Positions 1 to 8,968 of a stretch of 64,000 nucleotides of DNA are shown here, piece by piece. The stretch comes from Betaproteobacteria bacterium. GTDB taxonomy: Bacteria > Pseudomonadota > Gammaproteobacteria > Burkholderiales > Burkholderiaceae_C. The notes beneath the pieces were generated by a model, which saw only the letters and a list, made by a program, of their open reading frames with translations, was not told the origin of the DNA and ran no database searches. The stretch covers positions 170,401 to 234,400 of the forward strand of contig CANGHH010000007.1 in NCBI GenBank assembly GCA_947453725.1. Direction: 5' to 3'. The position numbers and the translations under genes were made by a program. The first letter of the stretch is position 1; every line of letters starts with the position of its first letter.

Positions 1-450
1 CCTGAAAAAGTACAGCGCCGCATCGCTGCCATCGCTCTCGCGCAAGCACGCCAGCGTACCCTCCAGCTGCGCTGCGAGCTCCGCGCGCGTGGCGCCTGCA
101 TCGGGCAGCGACAGCGACCAGCGCGTGTGGTGCGGTACGTGGCTGGAGTCGTACAGCGCGTCGGCATTCGCGCGCACGCCCCTCAGCCGCGGGACCTGCC
201 GCTCGGCAGCCACCCCCGCAAAGCGCAGGGGGTTGCGCGCGATCCAGAACTCCTGGAACCAGCCGATGTGGCCGAGTTCCCACAGCGGCGGATTCAGCGT
301 GTCCCGCTGCGGCACCGCCCAACCCGCCATTGACCGATCAACCAGCGCAAAAGTGGCCAAGGTGTCGTCGCGACAGGACCTGAGCGCGGCGGCCAGCCAG
401 GGGGCGTCCGCCTGGCGGGCCGTGTCGGCGTCTTCGAGCGGGACCGTCAT
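1..450 (-). CDS. senA: Selenoneine synthase SenA, N-terminal part (cut by left edge)
   Basis: Reading the minus strand from an ATG at 450 gives 150 open codons that run off the left edge. Residues about 45-60 include LWELGHIGWFQEFW, the His-containing helix of the DinB-like N-terminal domain of EgtB/SenA sulfoxide/selenoxide synthases. The C-terminal formylglycine-type catalytic domain lies outside the window. In the known pathway SenA joins a selenosugar to trimethylhistidine on the way to selenoneine. EgtB (ergothioneine) is close in sequence. The SenA call rests on the adjacent senB and senC. The start is backed by a GAAGG about 10 bases upstream. It is divergent from senB, with only 17 bp between the start codons. 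Confidence 0.85.
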   Translation of the reverse strand, partial: MTVPLEDADTARQADAPWLAAALRSCRDDTLATFALVDRSMAGWAVPQRDTLNPPLWELGHIGWFQEFWIARNPLRFAGVAAERQVPRLRGVRANADALYDSSHVPHHTRWSLSLPDAGATRAELAAQLEGTLACLRESDGSDAALYFFR

Positions 451-467
451 CGCGTTAACCTTCGAGG

Positions 468-1457
468 GTGCACAGACCGGACATCGTGATCGTGACGCCA
501 GCCCTGGCCGACGCCAACAATGGCAACTGGCAGACCGCCCATCGCTGGTGCCGCATGCTGGCGGGAGCTTACCGGGTGCGCCTGGCTTCGAAATGGGAAG
601 CCGGCGAAGAAGCCGTGATGATCGCGCTCCATGCCCGCCGTTCGGCGGCGTCCGTCGCGCAGTGGCGCAGCCAACGCCGCTCGGCGCCCCTGGTCGTCGT
701 GCTGACCGGTACCGATCTCTACCGGGACGTTGCGGGCGACGCCTCGGCCCAGGCCTCGCTGCAGGCCGCTGACCGTCTGATCGTGCTCAACCAACTCGGT
801 GCCGCGGCCTTGCCCGCGAGCCTGCAGCCCAAAGCCCGCGTGGTCCTGCAGTCCTGCGCGGCGCGGCAGACCTTGCCCAGGACGCCACAGCACCTGCGCG
901 CGCTGATGGTCGGGCACCTGCGTCCGGAGAAGTCGCCGCAGACCTACTTCGACGCCGCGCGGCTGCTGGCGGGTCGCCCCGACATCCGGCTCGACCATAT
1001 CGGTGCGGCGCTCGATCCGGCGCTCGGCGAGCAGGCCATGGCCTTGATGGCCGAGTACCCGCGCTACCGCTGGCTGGGCGGCCTGGTGCATGGCGTCACC
1101 CGCAGGCGCATCCAGGCGGCCCATGTGCTGGTCCATCCCAGCCGCATGGAAGGCGGTGCGCACGTCGTGATGGAGGCCGTGCGCAGCGGCACCCCGGTGC
1201 TGGCCTCGCGGATCGACGGCAACGTGGGCTTACTCGGCACCCGCTACGACGGCTATTTCCCGCTGGGCGACGCAGCTGTCCTGGCAACCCAGCTGCAGCG
1301 GCTGCGCGACGAGCCGACTATGCTGGCTCACCTGCAGCGCCAATGCGACGAACGCGGGCCCCTGTTCGACCCGACGCGAGAGTCTGCAACCCTGCACGCG
1401 CTGATCGGCGAAATGCTTGAAACGCAGACGCCCTTGACCACCCGAGACACGCCATGA
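468..1457 (+). CDS. senB: Selenosugar synthase SenB (GT-B glycosyltransferase)
   Basis: The product is about 329 aa. The N-terminus IVIVTPALADANNGN and the NWQTAHRW stretch are characteristic of the selenoneine-cluster glycosyltransferases (TIGR04348-type). The C-terminal half has the GT-B donor-binding pattern, with HPSRMEGGAHVVMEA around residues 223-237. In the characterised pathway SenB uses selenophosphate and a UDP-sugar (UDP-GlcNAc in the studied enzyme) to form a C-Se bond, giving a selenosugar. The start is a GTG. A GAGG lies directly against it, so the ribosome site is poorly spaced; later in-frame GTGs at 486 and 492 are possible but would cut the first beta strand. Its stop overlaps senC (ATGA), so the two are probably translationally coupled. 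Confidence 0.9.
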   Translation: MHRPDIVIVTPALADANNGNWQTAHRWCRMLAGAYRVRLASKWEAGEEAVMIALHARRSAASVAQWRSQRRSAPLVVVLTGTDLYRDVAGDASAQASLQAADRLIVLNQLGAAALPASLQPKARVVLQSCAARQTLPRTPQHLRALMVGHLRPEKSPQTYFDAARLLAGRPDIRLDHIGAALDPALGEQAMALMAEYPRYRWLGGLVHGVTRRRIQAAHVLVHPSRMEGGAHVVMEAVRSGTPVLASRIDGNVGLLGTRYDGYFPLGDAAVLATQLQRLRDEPTMLAHLQRQCDERGPLFDPTRESATLHALIGEMLETQTPLTTRDTP

Positions 1458-2518
1458 ACGCACCCGACAAGCTCGACGAACCCCGCCTGACTTCGCTGTC
1501 CCATGGGGGCGGCTGCGGCTGCAAGATCGCGCCGGGGGTGTTGTCCGAGATCCTGAAGGGCACGGCGGCCATGCCGATCCCGAAGGAATTGCTGGTCGGC
1601 ATCGAGACCGCCGACGACGCGGCCGTCTACCAACTGAATGACGAGCAGGCGCTGATCGCCACCACCGACTTCTTCATGCCCATCGTCGACGATCCGCATG
1701 ACTTTGGCCGCATCGCCGCCACCAACGCGATCAGTGACGTGTACGCGATGGGTGGCCGCCCGATCATGGCGCTGGCCTTGGTGGCCATGCCCATCGCCTT
1801 GCTGTCGACGGCGACGATCGGCCGCATCCTCGAAGGTGGGGCCTCGGTCTGCCGTGCTGCGGGCATCCCCATCGCGGGTGGACACACCATCGACTCGGTC
1901 GAGGCCATTTACGGCCTGGTGGCCCTGGGTCTGGTGCACCCCAAGCACGTCAAGCGCAACGCCGATGCTCGACCTGGCGACGTGCTGGTGTTGGGCAAAC
2001 CGGTCGGCGTGGGCGTGATGTCCGCTGCGCTGAAGAAGGGCGAACTCAGCGACACCGGCTACGCGCAGATGATCGCCACCACGACGAAGCTGAACACCCC
2101 CGGGCCCGACCTGGCGGCCTTGCCCGGCGTGCACGCCTTGACCGACGTCACCGGCTTCGGTCTGGCCGGGCACGCGCTGGAGATGGCCCGCGGTGCACGC
2201 TGCGATGTGCAGCTGGACTGGGCCGCCGTGCCCTTGATGGCGGGTGCGCGCACGCTGGCGGCGCAGGGCTTCGTCACCGGCGCCTCGGGCCGCAACTGGG
2301 CGGGTTACGGCATGGACGTCAGCCTGCCCGCCGCCTTCGCCGCCGAAGACCAGGCGCTGCTGACCGACCCGCAGACCAGCGGCGGGCTGCTCGTTTCGTG
2401 TGCGCCGTCGGCAGTGGACGCGGTCATGGCCGTCTTCCGCCGGCATGGCTTTGAAGATGCCGCCGTGGTCGGCAGCATCGTGTCGACCAGCGCCGCGCCG
2501 CGCCTGCTGGTGGACTGA
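1454..2518 (+). CDS. senC: Selenophosphate synthase (SenC/SelD)
   Basis: A 354-aa SelD-family ATP-dependent enzyme that makes selenophosphate from selenide. The glycine-rich N-terminal segment carries GGGCGCK at residues 18-24, so Cys21 and Lys24 correspond to the catalytic Cys17/Lys20 of E. coli SelD. TTDFFMPIVDD (about 73-83) and DVTGFGLAGHALEM are the other family signatures. The start codon overlaps the senB stop by 4 bp (ATGA). No selA, selB or tRNA-Sec is nearby, and the coupling to senB suggests that this copy feeds selenoneine rather than selenocysteine. It could serve both if it is the only selD in the genome. Confidence 0.92.
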   Translation: MNAPDKLDEPRLTSLSHGGGCGCKIAPGVLSEILKGTAAMPIPKELLVGIETADDAAVYQLNDEQALIATTDFFMPIVDDPHDFGRIAATNAISDVYAMGGRPIMALALVAMPIALLSTATIGRILEGGASVCRAAGIPIAGGHTIDSVEAIYGLVALGLVHPKHVKRNADARPGDVLVLGKPVGVGVMSAALKKGELSDTGYAQMIATTTKLNTPGPDLAALPGVHALTDVTGFGLAGHALEMARGARCDVQLDWAAVPLMAGARTLAAQGFVTGASGRNWAGYGMDVSLPAAFAAEDQALLTDPQTSGGLLVSCAPSAVDAVMAVFRRHGFEDAAVVGSIVSTSAAPRLLVD

Positions 2519-2523
2519 GGCGC

Positions 2524-2538
2524 GCCCGCTGCGCGGGC
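2524..2538. terminator. GC-rich hairpin between converging senC and chemoreceptor gene
   Basis: GCCCGC-TGC-GCGGGC forms a perfect 6-bp stem in the 41-bp gap between two converging genes. No T-run follows on either strand, so an intrinsic terminator is only plausible. Confidence 0.35.
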
Positions 2539-2559
2539 TCGACCGACGCGCCGTCGCTG

Positions 2560-4101
2560 TCAAGCCGCGTGGCCGAGCCTGAACACCGCCACCGTCTGAA
2601 CCAGCTGCTGCGCCTGCTGGGTCAGGCTCTCGGCGGCGGCGGCGCTTTCCTCGACCAGCGCGGCGTTCTGCTGCGTCGACTGTTCCATCTGCCGCACCGC
2701 CTCGCCGACCTGCGAGACGCCGCTGCTCTGTTCGACGCTGGCCGCGCTGATCTCGCCCATGATGTCGGTCACGCGCTGGATGCTGCCGACCACCTCGGTC
2801 ATCGTCACGCCCGCGGTGTCGACCAGCGCCGTGCCTTGTTCGACCCGCTCGACGCTGGCGTTGATCAGGTTCTTGATGGCCCTGGCGGCATCGGACGAGC
2901 GACCGGCCAGGCTGCGCACCTCGCTGGCCACCACCGCGAAGCCGCGGCCCTGTTCGCCGGCACGCGCCGCCTCGACGGCGGCGTTCAAGGCCAGGATGTT
3001 GGTCTGGAAGGCGATGCCGTCGATCACGCCGATGATGTCGGCGATCTGCTTGCTCGAATCGTTGATGCCCTTCATCGTCTCGACCACCTGGGCCACGACC
3101 TGGCCACCCTGGATGGCCACCGTCGACGCGCTCTTGGCCAGCTGGTTCGCCTGCCGGGCGTTGTCGGCGTTCTGCCGCACCGTTGCGCCGAGCTCTTCCA
3201 TCGACGCGGCCGTTTCCTCGAGTGCGCTGGCCTGTTGTTCGGTGCGGCTCGACAGGTCGCTGTTGCCCTGCGCGATCTGCACGCTGGCGGTGGCCACGCT
3301 GTCGGCGTTGCTGCGCACGCTGCCGACGATGTCCGCCAGCCTGTGCTGCATGTCGGACAGGGCCGCTTCGAGTTCGCCGATGCAGTCGCTGCGTCGACCG
3401 ATGCGCGGCTCGCTCGGCAGCAGATCGCCGTTGGCGATCTGCCGCGCCAGACGGCTGCAGCCCTCGACGGGACCCTGCACGCTGCGCAGCACCAGCTTGT
3501 AGAACAGCAGCACCAGGAGCACTGCGGCGACGGTCACGCCCAGCGCGATCCGGTCCGACCAGGCATGGGTCGTGTCGAAAGCCGCGACCGAGGCCTCGGC
3601 AAACTGGTTGCCGGCTGCAACGGTTTCGTCGACGCCGTCGCGGTGCGCGAGGTACAGGCGGTGAACCGCCGCGAGCTGGGTGTGCGCGGCGGCGGCATCG
3701 CCGGCTTGCAGCGGCTCGATGATCTGGGTCCGCGCGGCGGCGATGAACTTCTGCGCCGCTTCGTGCTGCCGCCCGAGCAATTTCTTCTCGAGGCCATAGG
3801 GCGGGTTCTTGGCCCAGTAGTCGACCCGCTGCGCGTAGTCTGCGACGACGCGGTCGAACTGCTTCTTCGCTTCGGCGCCATCCATCGTCCCTTCAACGGC
3901 TTGCGACAGGATCAGCCGGAGCTCGATCAGGTACATCGGCGGCGGCAGGATGTCGGCGACCACGTCCTTGGCCACGAAGACTTCGGTGGCGTTGCGGCTC
4001 ATCCGGCCCTGCAGCAGGTGGCCCTCGATCGCCAGGACCAGGGCCGCCGCGACGCCGACCGCGCCCAGCAGGAAGATCGACCATCGCAAAGACTTCAACA
4101 T
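2560..4101 (-). CDS. Methyl-accepting chemotaxis protein
   Basis: About 513 aa from an ATG at 4101, chosen because it directly precedes the first membrane helix and has GAGGT 7 bases upstream; an in-frame extension to 4179 adds nothing recognisable. Order of parts: TM1 (about residues 7-25), a periplasmic four-helix-type sensor of about 150 residues, TM2 ([16 protein letters not shown]), a HAMP linker, then the cytoplasmic signalling domain. The kinase-interaction hairpin tip holds [20 protein letters not shown]. It signals to CheA/CheW. There is no C-terminal NWETF-type CheR tether. The ligand is unknown and no chemotaxis genes flank it. Confidence 0.93.
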   Translation of the reverse strand: MLKSLRWSIFLLGAVGVAAALVLAIEGHLLQGRMSRNATEVFVAKDVVADILPPPMYLIELRLILSQAVEGTMDGAEAKKQFDRVVADYAQRVDYWAKNPPYGLEKKLLGRQHEAAQKFIAAARTQIIEPLQAGDAAAAHTQLAAVHRLYLAHRDGVDETVAAGNQFAEASVAAFDTTHAWSDRIALGVTVAAVLLVLLFYKLVLRSVQGPVEGCSRLARQIANGDLLPSEPRIGRRSDCIGELEAALSDMQHRLADIVGSVRSNADSVATASVQIAQGNSDLSSRTEQQASALEETAASMEELGATVRQNADNARQANQLAKSASTVAIQGGQVVAQVVETMKGINDSSKQIADIIGVIDGIAFQTNILALNAAVEAARAGEQGRGFAVVASEVRSLAGRSSDAARAIKNLINASVERVEQGTALVDTAGVTMTEVVGSIQRVTDIMGEISAASVEQSSGVSQVGEAVRQMEQSTQQNAALVEESAAAAESLTQQAQQLVQTVAVFRLGHAA

Positions 4102-4156
4102 GGTGGCTACCTCGGGGGGCGACAGGCTTTCGACCCGCGCAAGTGGACTCCGTGGT

Positions 4157-5413
4157 CTATCGGCCTGCGGCAGCGTCACTTGAGCCGGCCGGGCGGCCCT
4201 GGTTCGGGTCGGTGCCCGCCGCGCCCAGCCGCCACAAGGACGTGACCTCGGCCGAGCGTGCCGCGTGCAGCGGGTCTGTGTGGTCGAAGGCCTTGCCGTG
4301 CACCGGCCGGCGGTCGATGCGGCCCAGCACCTGCAGGCCGGCGCTGGCGATGGCGGTCAGCAGCTCGGCCCGGCTGCGCAGGCCCAGGTGTTCGGCCAGG
4401 TCGGACAGGATCAGCCAGCCTTCGCCGCCCGGCGCCAGGTGCGCGGCCAGGCCGCGCAGGAAGCCCAGCAGCATGCGGCTGTCCTCGTCGTAGACGGCGC
4501 GCTCGATGGCCGACCCCGGGCGCGCCGGCAGCCAGGGCGGGTTGCAGACCACCAGCGACGCGCGGCCGGGCGGGAACAGGTCGGTCTGCAGCAACTGCAC
4601 CGGCGCGCCCTGCGCGAGCCGCGCCAGGTTGTCGCGGGCGCAGGCCAGCGCGGCGGTGTCGAGGTCGGTGGCGGTGACGCGCAGCCCGCGCCGCGCCAGC
4701 ACCGCGGCCAGCACGCCACTGCCAGTGCCGATATCGAAGGCCGTGCCGTCGCCGGCCGGCAGCGGGGCGTCGGCGACCAGCTGCACGTATTCGCCGCGCA
4801 CCGGCGAGAACACGCCGTGGTGCGGGTGGATGCGGTTGTCGGGCGCGGCGCCCAGCGCGGCGATGGCCACGCCCTTCTTGCGCCACTCGTGGGCGCTGAC
4901 CAGGCCCAGCAACTCGCGCAGCGAGGCCACGTTGGCGCCGGCTGCCGCGTCGGGCGGGCCCCAGACCTCGGCGCAGGCCAGGCGCACCACCGGTGCGCGG
5001 CGCAAGGGAATGCCGTAGTCGGCGTCGAAAGGAATCAGCAGCATGGAAAGCACCCGCGCGCGCTGCGACTGCGCCTGGCGGTGGCGGTGAAAGGCGGCGC
5101 CGGGCGTGGCGTCGGCCGGTGCTGTGCGCCGCGGCGGCCGGTCGGCGCGCCGCGCCAGCGCCGTCAGCAACTGCCTTGCGTTCTGGAAATCGCCACGCCA
5201 CAGCAGCGCGGTGCCCTCGCAGGCCAGGCGGTAGGCGGCGTCGGCGCTCAGCGTGTCGTCGGCGATGAGCACGCGGGCCGGTGGGGCGCCCGGGCGCTCG
5301 CAGCGCCAGCGCGCCTGGCGCGGCTCGCCGCCTTCGGTCCACTGCAACTGCGGGGCTTCCGGCGTGGTGGGCGGGGCTGGCGGAACAGGCAGGTCTGGCA
5401 GGAGCGTGGTCAT
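4157..5413 (-). CDS. Class I SAM-dependent methyltransferase (PrmC/RsmC-like fold)
   Basis: 418 aa. The SAM-binding motif I is [12 protein letters not shown] (about residues 225-236), followed by an acidic TATDLD at the end of the second strand and the NPPW tetrapeptide of N-methyltransferases acting on planar amide or amine groups (PrmC, RsmC, TrmN6 types). An N-terminal region of about 200 residues without a recognised domain precedes the catalytic fold. The substrate cannot be named; the NPPW motif suggests a protein glutamine or a nucleic-acid base. It begins 32 bases from the metallo-beta-lactamase stop on the same strand, so the two may share a transcript. Confidence 0.8.
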   Translation of the reverse strand: MTTLLPDLPVPPAPPTTPEAPQLQWTEGGEPRQARWRCERPGAPPARVLIADDTLSADAAYRLACEGTALLWRGDFQNARQLLTALARRADRPPRRTAPADATPGAAFHRHRQAQSQRARVLSMLLIPFDADYGIPLRRAPVVRLACAEVWGPPDAAAGANVASLRELLGLVSAHEWRKKGVAIAALGAAPDNRIHPHHGVFSPVRGEYVQLVADAPLPAGDGTAFDIGTGSGVLAAVLARRGLRVTATDLDTAALACARDNLARLAQGAPVQLLQTDLFPPGRASLVVCNPPWLPARPGSAIERAVYDEDSRMLLGFLRGLAAHLAPGGEGWLILSDLAEHLGLRSRAELLTAIASAGLQVLGRIDRRPVHGKAFDHTDPLHAARSAEVTSLWRLGAAGTDPNQGRPAGSSDAAAGR

Positions 5414-5444
5414 GGCGCGAGGTTACTGCGGCCGGTCGGCGCCC

Positions 5445-6854
5445 TCACAGTTCGACGACGCTGCCGGCCACCGGCGCTTCGACCCGCCAGCCCCACCTTT
5501 CGGCGATGGTGTCGGCAAAGCCGCAGGCGGTCGCGGCCTCGCCGTGGACCACGAAGGTGCGGGCCGGCGGCGCCGTGAAATGGCCCAGCCAGGCCAGCAG
5601 CGCGTTGCGGTCGGCATGCGCCGACAGGCCGCCGATGGTGTGGATGCTGGCGCGCACCGCCACCTCGTCACCGAACAGCCGCACCTGCTTCTCGCCGTCC
5701 ACCAGCCGGCGGCCCAGCGTGCCCTGCGCCTGGAAGCCGATGATGACCACGGCGCACTCGGGCCGGCCCAGGTTGTGGCGCAGGTGGTGCCGGATGCGGC
5801 CGGCGTCGCACATGCCGCTGGCCGCCACGATGATGGCGCCGGCCTTGATCTGGTTCAGCGCCATCGACTCTTCGACGCTCTGCGTGAAGCGCAGGTTCAG
5901 GCCGGCCGGTGGCTGGCCGCCCGGCGCCAGCATGGCGCGCGAGGCCTCGTCCAGCACTTCGGGGTGCTGGCGCGTGATGGCCGTGACCTTGTCGGCCATT
6001 GGCGAGTCGACGAAGACCTGCATCGGCGGCAGCCGGCCCTGGCGCCGCAGGTCGCTGAGCAGGAACAGCAGTTCCTGGGTCCGCCCCAGCGCGAAGGCCG
6101 GGATGATGATGTTGCCCTGGCGGCGCTCCAGCGTGTCATGGATGACGCCGACCAGTTCGTCGATGGTCTCGTCCATCGGCCGGTGCAGGCGGTTGCCGTA
6201 GGTCGATTCGACCAGCAGCACGTCGGCCTGCTCGATCGGCGTGGTGTCGCGAACGACGGGGCGCCCCGGCTGGCCCAGGTCGCCCGAGAACACCAGCTGG
6301 CGGGTGCGGCCGGCCTCGGTCAGGCTGAGCTCGACGATGGCCGAACCCAGGATGTGGCCGGCGTCGCGGAAGCGGACGCGCACGGCGGGGTGGGGTTGCA
6401 CCTCGGCGTCGTAGGCCACGCCCTCGACCTGCTGCAGGCTGGCCTGGGCCTGGGCCACGGTGTAGAGCAATTCCTCCGGTGGGCCCGCGCGCGGGTGCGA
6501 TCTGCCGCGCCCCCGGTCGCGCTGCGCGCGCGTCCACGCCGACTCCTGGATGTAGGCGCTGTCGAGCAGCATCACCGGCAGCAGGTCGGCCGTCGCCTTC
6601 GTCGTCCAGATCGGTCCGCGAAAGCCCAGCGCGCACAGCCGCGGCAGCAGGCCGCTGTGGTCGATGTGGGCATGGGTCAGCAGCACGAAATCGATGTCGT
6701 GCGGCGTGTAGGGCCGGGCTTGCAGGTCGCGTGCGCGCGTCTCGCGACTGCCCTGGTGCATGCCGCAGTCGATCAGGAAGCGCAGGCCCTCGCTCTCGAC
6801 CAGGAAGCACGAGCCGGTGACTTCACGGGCCGCGCCGATGAAGGTGATGCGCAT
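5445..6854 (-). CDS. Beta-CASP metallo-beta-lactamase RNA exonuclease-like protein
   Basis: About 469 aa from the ATG at 6854 (GGGAG upstream); the family N-terminus MRITFIGAAREVTGSC starts exactly here. Motif LLTHAHIDHSG (about residues 57-67) is the HxHxDH zinc site. The beta-CASP insertion and the C-terminal HADR segment (GGLSAHADRN) match the CPSF/YSH1-type group (COG1236). Such proteins act on RNA 3' ends or as processing nucleases, though bacterial members of this subgroup are little studied. It is divergent from bchC across a 117-bp gap. Confidence 0.88.
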   Translation of the reverse strand: MRITFIGAAREVTGSCFLVESEGLRFLIDCGMHQGSRETRARDLQARPYTPHDIDFVLLTHAHIDHSGLLPRLCALGFRGPIWTTKATADLLPVMLLDSAYIQESAWTRAQRDRGRGRSHPRAGPPEELLYTVAQAQASLQQVEGVAYDAEVQPHPAVRVRFRDAGHILGSAIVELSLTEAGRTRQLVFSGDLGQPGRPVVRDTTPIEQADVLLVESTYGNRLHRPMDETIDELVGVIHDTLERRQGNIIIPAFALGRTQELLFLLSDLRRQGRLPPMQVFVDSPMADKVTAITRQHPEVLDEASRAMLAPGGQPPAGLNLRFTQSVEESMALNQIKAGAIIVAASGMCDAGRIRHHLRHNLGRPECAVVIIGFQAQGTLGRRLVDGEKQVRLFGDEVAVRASIHTIGGLSAHADRNALLAWLGHFTAPPARTFVVHGEAATACGFADTIAERWGWRVEAPVAGSVVEL

Positions 6855-6876
6855 GGTCTGCTCCCGGTGAAAGCGG

Positions 6877-6894
6877 TGTCTGCATCGTCCCACA
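6877..6894. promoter_or_regulatory. TGT-N12-ACA site, candidate PpsR/CrtJ operator for bchC
   Basis: TGT (6877-6879) and ACA (6892-6894) are separated by exactly 12 bases, matching the TGT-N12-ACA consensus of the photosynthesis repressor PpsR/CrtJ. It lies 78 bp upstream of the bchC start. A TTGACT at 6916-6921 could be a -35 element, but no well-spaced -10 is visible. Confidence 0.6.
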
Positions 6895-6971
6895 TCGCCG
6901 CGGTGCCGAGGCGGCTTGACTAAGATCGCGGCCACGCCCGCAGCCACCGCCTATCCAGCCCGAACCCCACC

Positions 6972-7919
6972 ATGAGCCAAGCGCAAGCCATCGTTTTCGA
7001 AGCCCCGCAAAGCCTGTCGGTGCAGACCCTGGCGCTGAAAGACTTCGAGGATGCCGACCTCGAAGTCGAAGTCAGCCACAGCGGCATCAGCACCGGCACC
7101 GAACGCCTGCTGTGGGACGGCAGCATGCCGCCCTTTCCAGGGCTGGGCTACCCGCTGGTGCCGGGCTACGAGACCGTCGGCACGGTGGTGCGCGCCGGCG
7201 CGCGGGCCGAGGTGGCCGTCGGCAGCACGGTCTTCGTGCCCGGCTCGTACAGCTTCCAGGGTGTGCGCAACATTTTCGGCGGCGCCGGTTCGCGGCTGAT
7301 CGTGCCGCACGAGCGGGTCGTCTGCGTGGCCCCCGAACTCGGTCCGAAGGCCGTGCTGCTGGCGCTGGCGGCCACCTGCTACCACGCGGTGGCCATGGGC
7401 GGCGCCCGGCAGCCGATGGCGCCGGACCTGATCGTCGGCCATGGCGTGATGGGCCGTCTGCTGGCGCGCATCGGCCTGGCCCTGGGTTGGCCCGCAGCCA
7501 CGGTCTGGGAAACCCAGGCGGCGCGCCGCGCCGGGACCACCGGCTACGCCTGCATCCACCCCGACGAGGACGCACGCAGGAACTACCGGGCGGTCTATGA
7601 CGTCAGCGGCGACGGCAGCCTGCTGAACGGCCTGATCTCGCGCCTGGCGCCGGGCGGCGAGGTGGTGCTGGCCGGTTTCTACAAGCAGGACCTCAGCTTC
7701 GCCTTCGCCCCGGCCTTCATGCGCGAAGCCAGCCTGCGCGTGGCCGCGCAGTGGAAGAAGCACGACCTGCTGGCCGTGACCGCGCTGGTGGAAAGCGGTG
7801 CGCTGTCGCTCGACGGCTTGATCACCCACACGATGAGCCCGGGCCGGGCCCGCGAGGCCTACGAGATCGCCTTCGGCGACCCGCAGTGCCTGAAGATGAT
7901 GCTGGACTGGAGAGCATGA
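6972..7919 (+). CDS. bchC: 3-hydroxyethyl bacteriochlorophyllide a dehydrogenase BchC
   Basis: 315 aa, the usual BchC length. It is a short medium-chain dehydrogenase-type protein with the BchC hallmark SGISTGTERLLWDG (about residues 37-50) followed by FPGLGYPLVPGYE. The nucleotide-binding region has VGHGVMGRLLARIG. BchC oxidises the C3 hydroxyethyl group of bacteriochlorophyllide to acetyl in bacteriochlorophyll a synthesis, using NAD+. It overlaps bciA by ATGA. No clear Shine-Dalgarno precedes the ATG. In most purple bacteria bchC sits before bchXYZ and puf; here those genes are absent from both sides. Confidence 0.93.
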   Translation: MSQAQAIVFEAPQSLSVQTLALKDFEDADLEVEVSHSGISTGTERLLWDGSMPPFPGLGYPLVPGYETVGTVVRAGARAEVAVGSTVFVPGSYSFQGVRNIFGGAGSRLIVPHERVVCVAPELGPKAVLLALAATCYHAVAMGGARQPMAPDLIVGHGVMGRLLARIGLALGWPAATVWETQAARRAGTTGYACIHPDEDARRNYRAVYDVSGDGSLLNGLISRLAPGGEVVLAGFYKQDLSFAFAPAFMREASLRVAAQWKKHDLLAVTALVESGALSLDGLITHTMSPGRAREAYEIAFGDPQCLKMMLDWRA

Positions 7920-8908
7920 GCCGACAGCGCGTTTTCGTCATCGGCGCCACCGGCACCATCGGCCGCGCCACGGTGAGCGCGCTGGTGCGGCATGGCCACG
8001 AGGTGGTCTGCCTGGTGCGCCCGCGCGCCGGGGTCGGCGGCGGTCTGCAGCCGGCCGACGCCGCGCGCCTGCTGGCCGGCGCCGAGCTGCGCTTCGGCGA
8101 TGTCTGCGACCCGGTTTCGCTGGCCTGCGACGGCTTTCGCGGCGAGCGCTTCGACGCGCTGGTGTCCTGCCTGGCCTCGCGCACCGGCGCGCCGGCCGAC
8201 GCCTGGGCCATCGACCACCAGGCCCATGTCGACGCCCTGCAGGCCGCGCAGGCGGCCGGCGTGGCGCACATGGTGTTGCTGTCGGCGATCTGCGTGCAGA
8301 AGCCGCTGCTGGCCTTCCAGCAGGCCAAGCTGGCCTTTGAAAAAGTGCTGGTCGAATCGGGCCTGCGCTATTCGATCGTGCGGCCGACGGCCTTCTTCAA
8401 GTCGCTGTCCGGGCAGTTCGAACGGGTCAAGCAGGGCCGGCCCTTCCTGGTCTTCGGCGACGGCACGCTGACGGCCTGCAAGCCGATCAGCGACGCCGAC
8501 CTGGGCGACTACATCGGCGGCTGCCTGGACGACGAGAGCCGCCACAACCGCGTGCTGCCGATCGGCGGTCCGGGCCCGGCCATCACGCCGCGCCAGCAGG
8601 GCGCAGCGCTGTTCGCGCTGCTCGGGCGGCCGCCGCGTTTCAAGGCCGTTCCGGTGGCCTTGCTCGACGCCATCATCGCGGTGCTGGGCACGCTGGGGCA
8701 CGTCGTGCCGGCGCTGGCGGCGAAGGCCGAACTGGCGCGCATCGGCCGCTACTACGCCACCGAATCGATGCTGGTCTGGGATCCGGTTGGCGGCCGCTAC
8801 GACGCCGCTGCCACGCCCTCGGCGGGCAGCCAGACACTGTTCGACCACTACGCCGAGCTGGCCCGCGGCGCGGCGCAGCCCGAACGCGGCGACCACGCCG
8901 TCTTCTGA
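7916..8908 (+). CDS. bciA: 8-vinyl reductase BciA (divinyl (proto)chlorophyllide reductase)
   Basis: 330 aa from the ATG that overlaps the bchC stop. The N-terminus FVIGATGTIGRATVSALVRH is an NAD(P)-binding Rossmann motif of the atypical short-chain dehydrogenase class. SAICVQKPLLAFQQAKLAFE and the RPTAFFKSLSGQ segment fit the plant DVR/BciA group, which reduces the C8 vinyl group of divinyl tetrapyrrole intermediates with NADPH. Pairing with bchC supports a bacteriochlorophyll role. A generic NmrA-like function is the alternative but unlikely in this context. Confidence 0.88.
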   Translation: MSRQRVFVIGATGTIGRATVSALVRHGHEVVCLVRPRAGVGGGLQPADAARLLAGAELRFGDVCDPVSLACDGFRGERFDALVSCLASRTGAPADAWAIDHQAHVDALQAAQAAGVAHMVLLSAICVQKPLLAFQQAKLAFEKVLVESGLRYSIVRPTAFFKSLSGQFERVKQGRPFLVFGDGTLTACKPISDADLGDYIGGCLDDESRHNRVLPIGGPGPAITPRQQGAALFALLGRPPRFKAVPVALLDAIIAVLGTLGHVVPALAAKAELARIGRYYATESMLVWDPVGGRYDAAATPSAGSQTLFDHYAELARGAAQPERGDHAVF

Positions 8909-8968
8909 TCGACGCGCTGCGCTCCGCCGGTCCGCGCACGGCCGCCAGCTCGCGCGTTCGCTGGCCCG

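Noticed and set aside
1454..2518. The SelD gene as part of selenocysteine machinery
   Set aside because: No selA, selB or tRNA-Sec nearby, and it is translationally coupled to the selenosugar synthase gene.
4102..4179. Longer start for the chemoreceptor at 4179
   Set aside because: The added 26 residues have no signal-like character. The ATG at 4101 has a good ribosome site and starts right before TM1.
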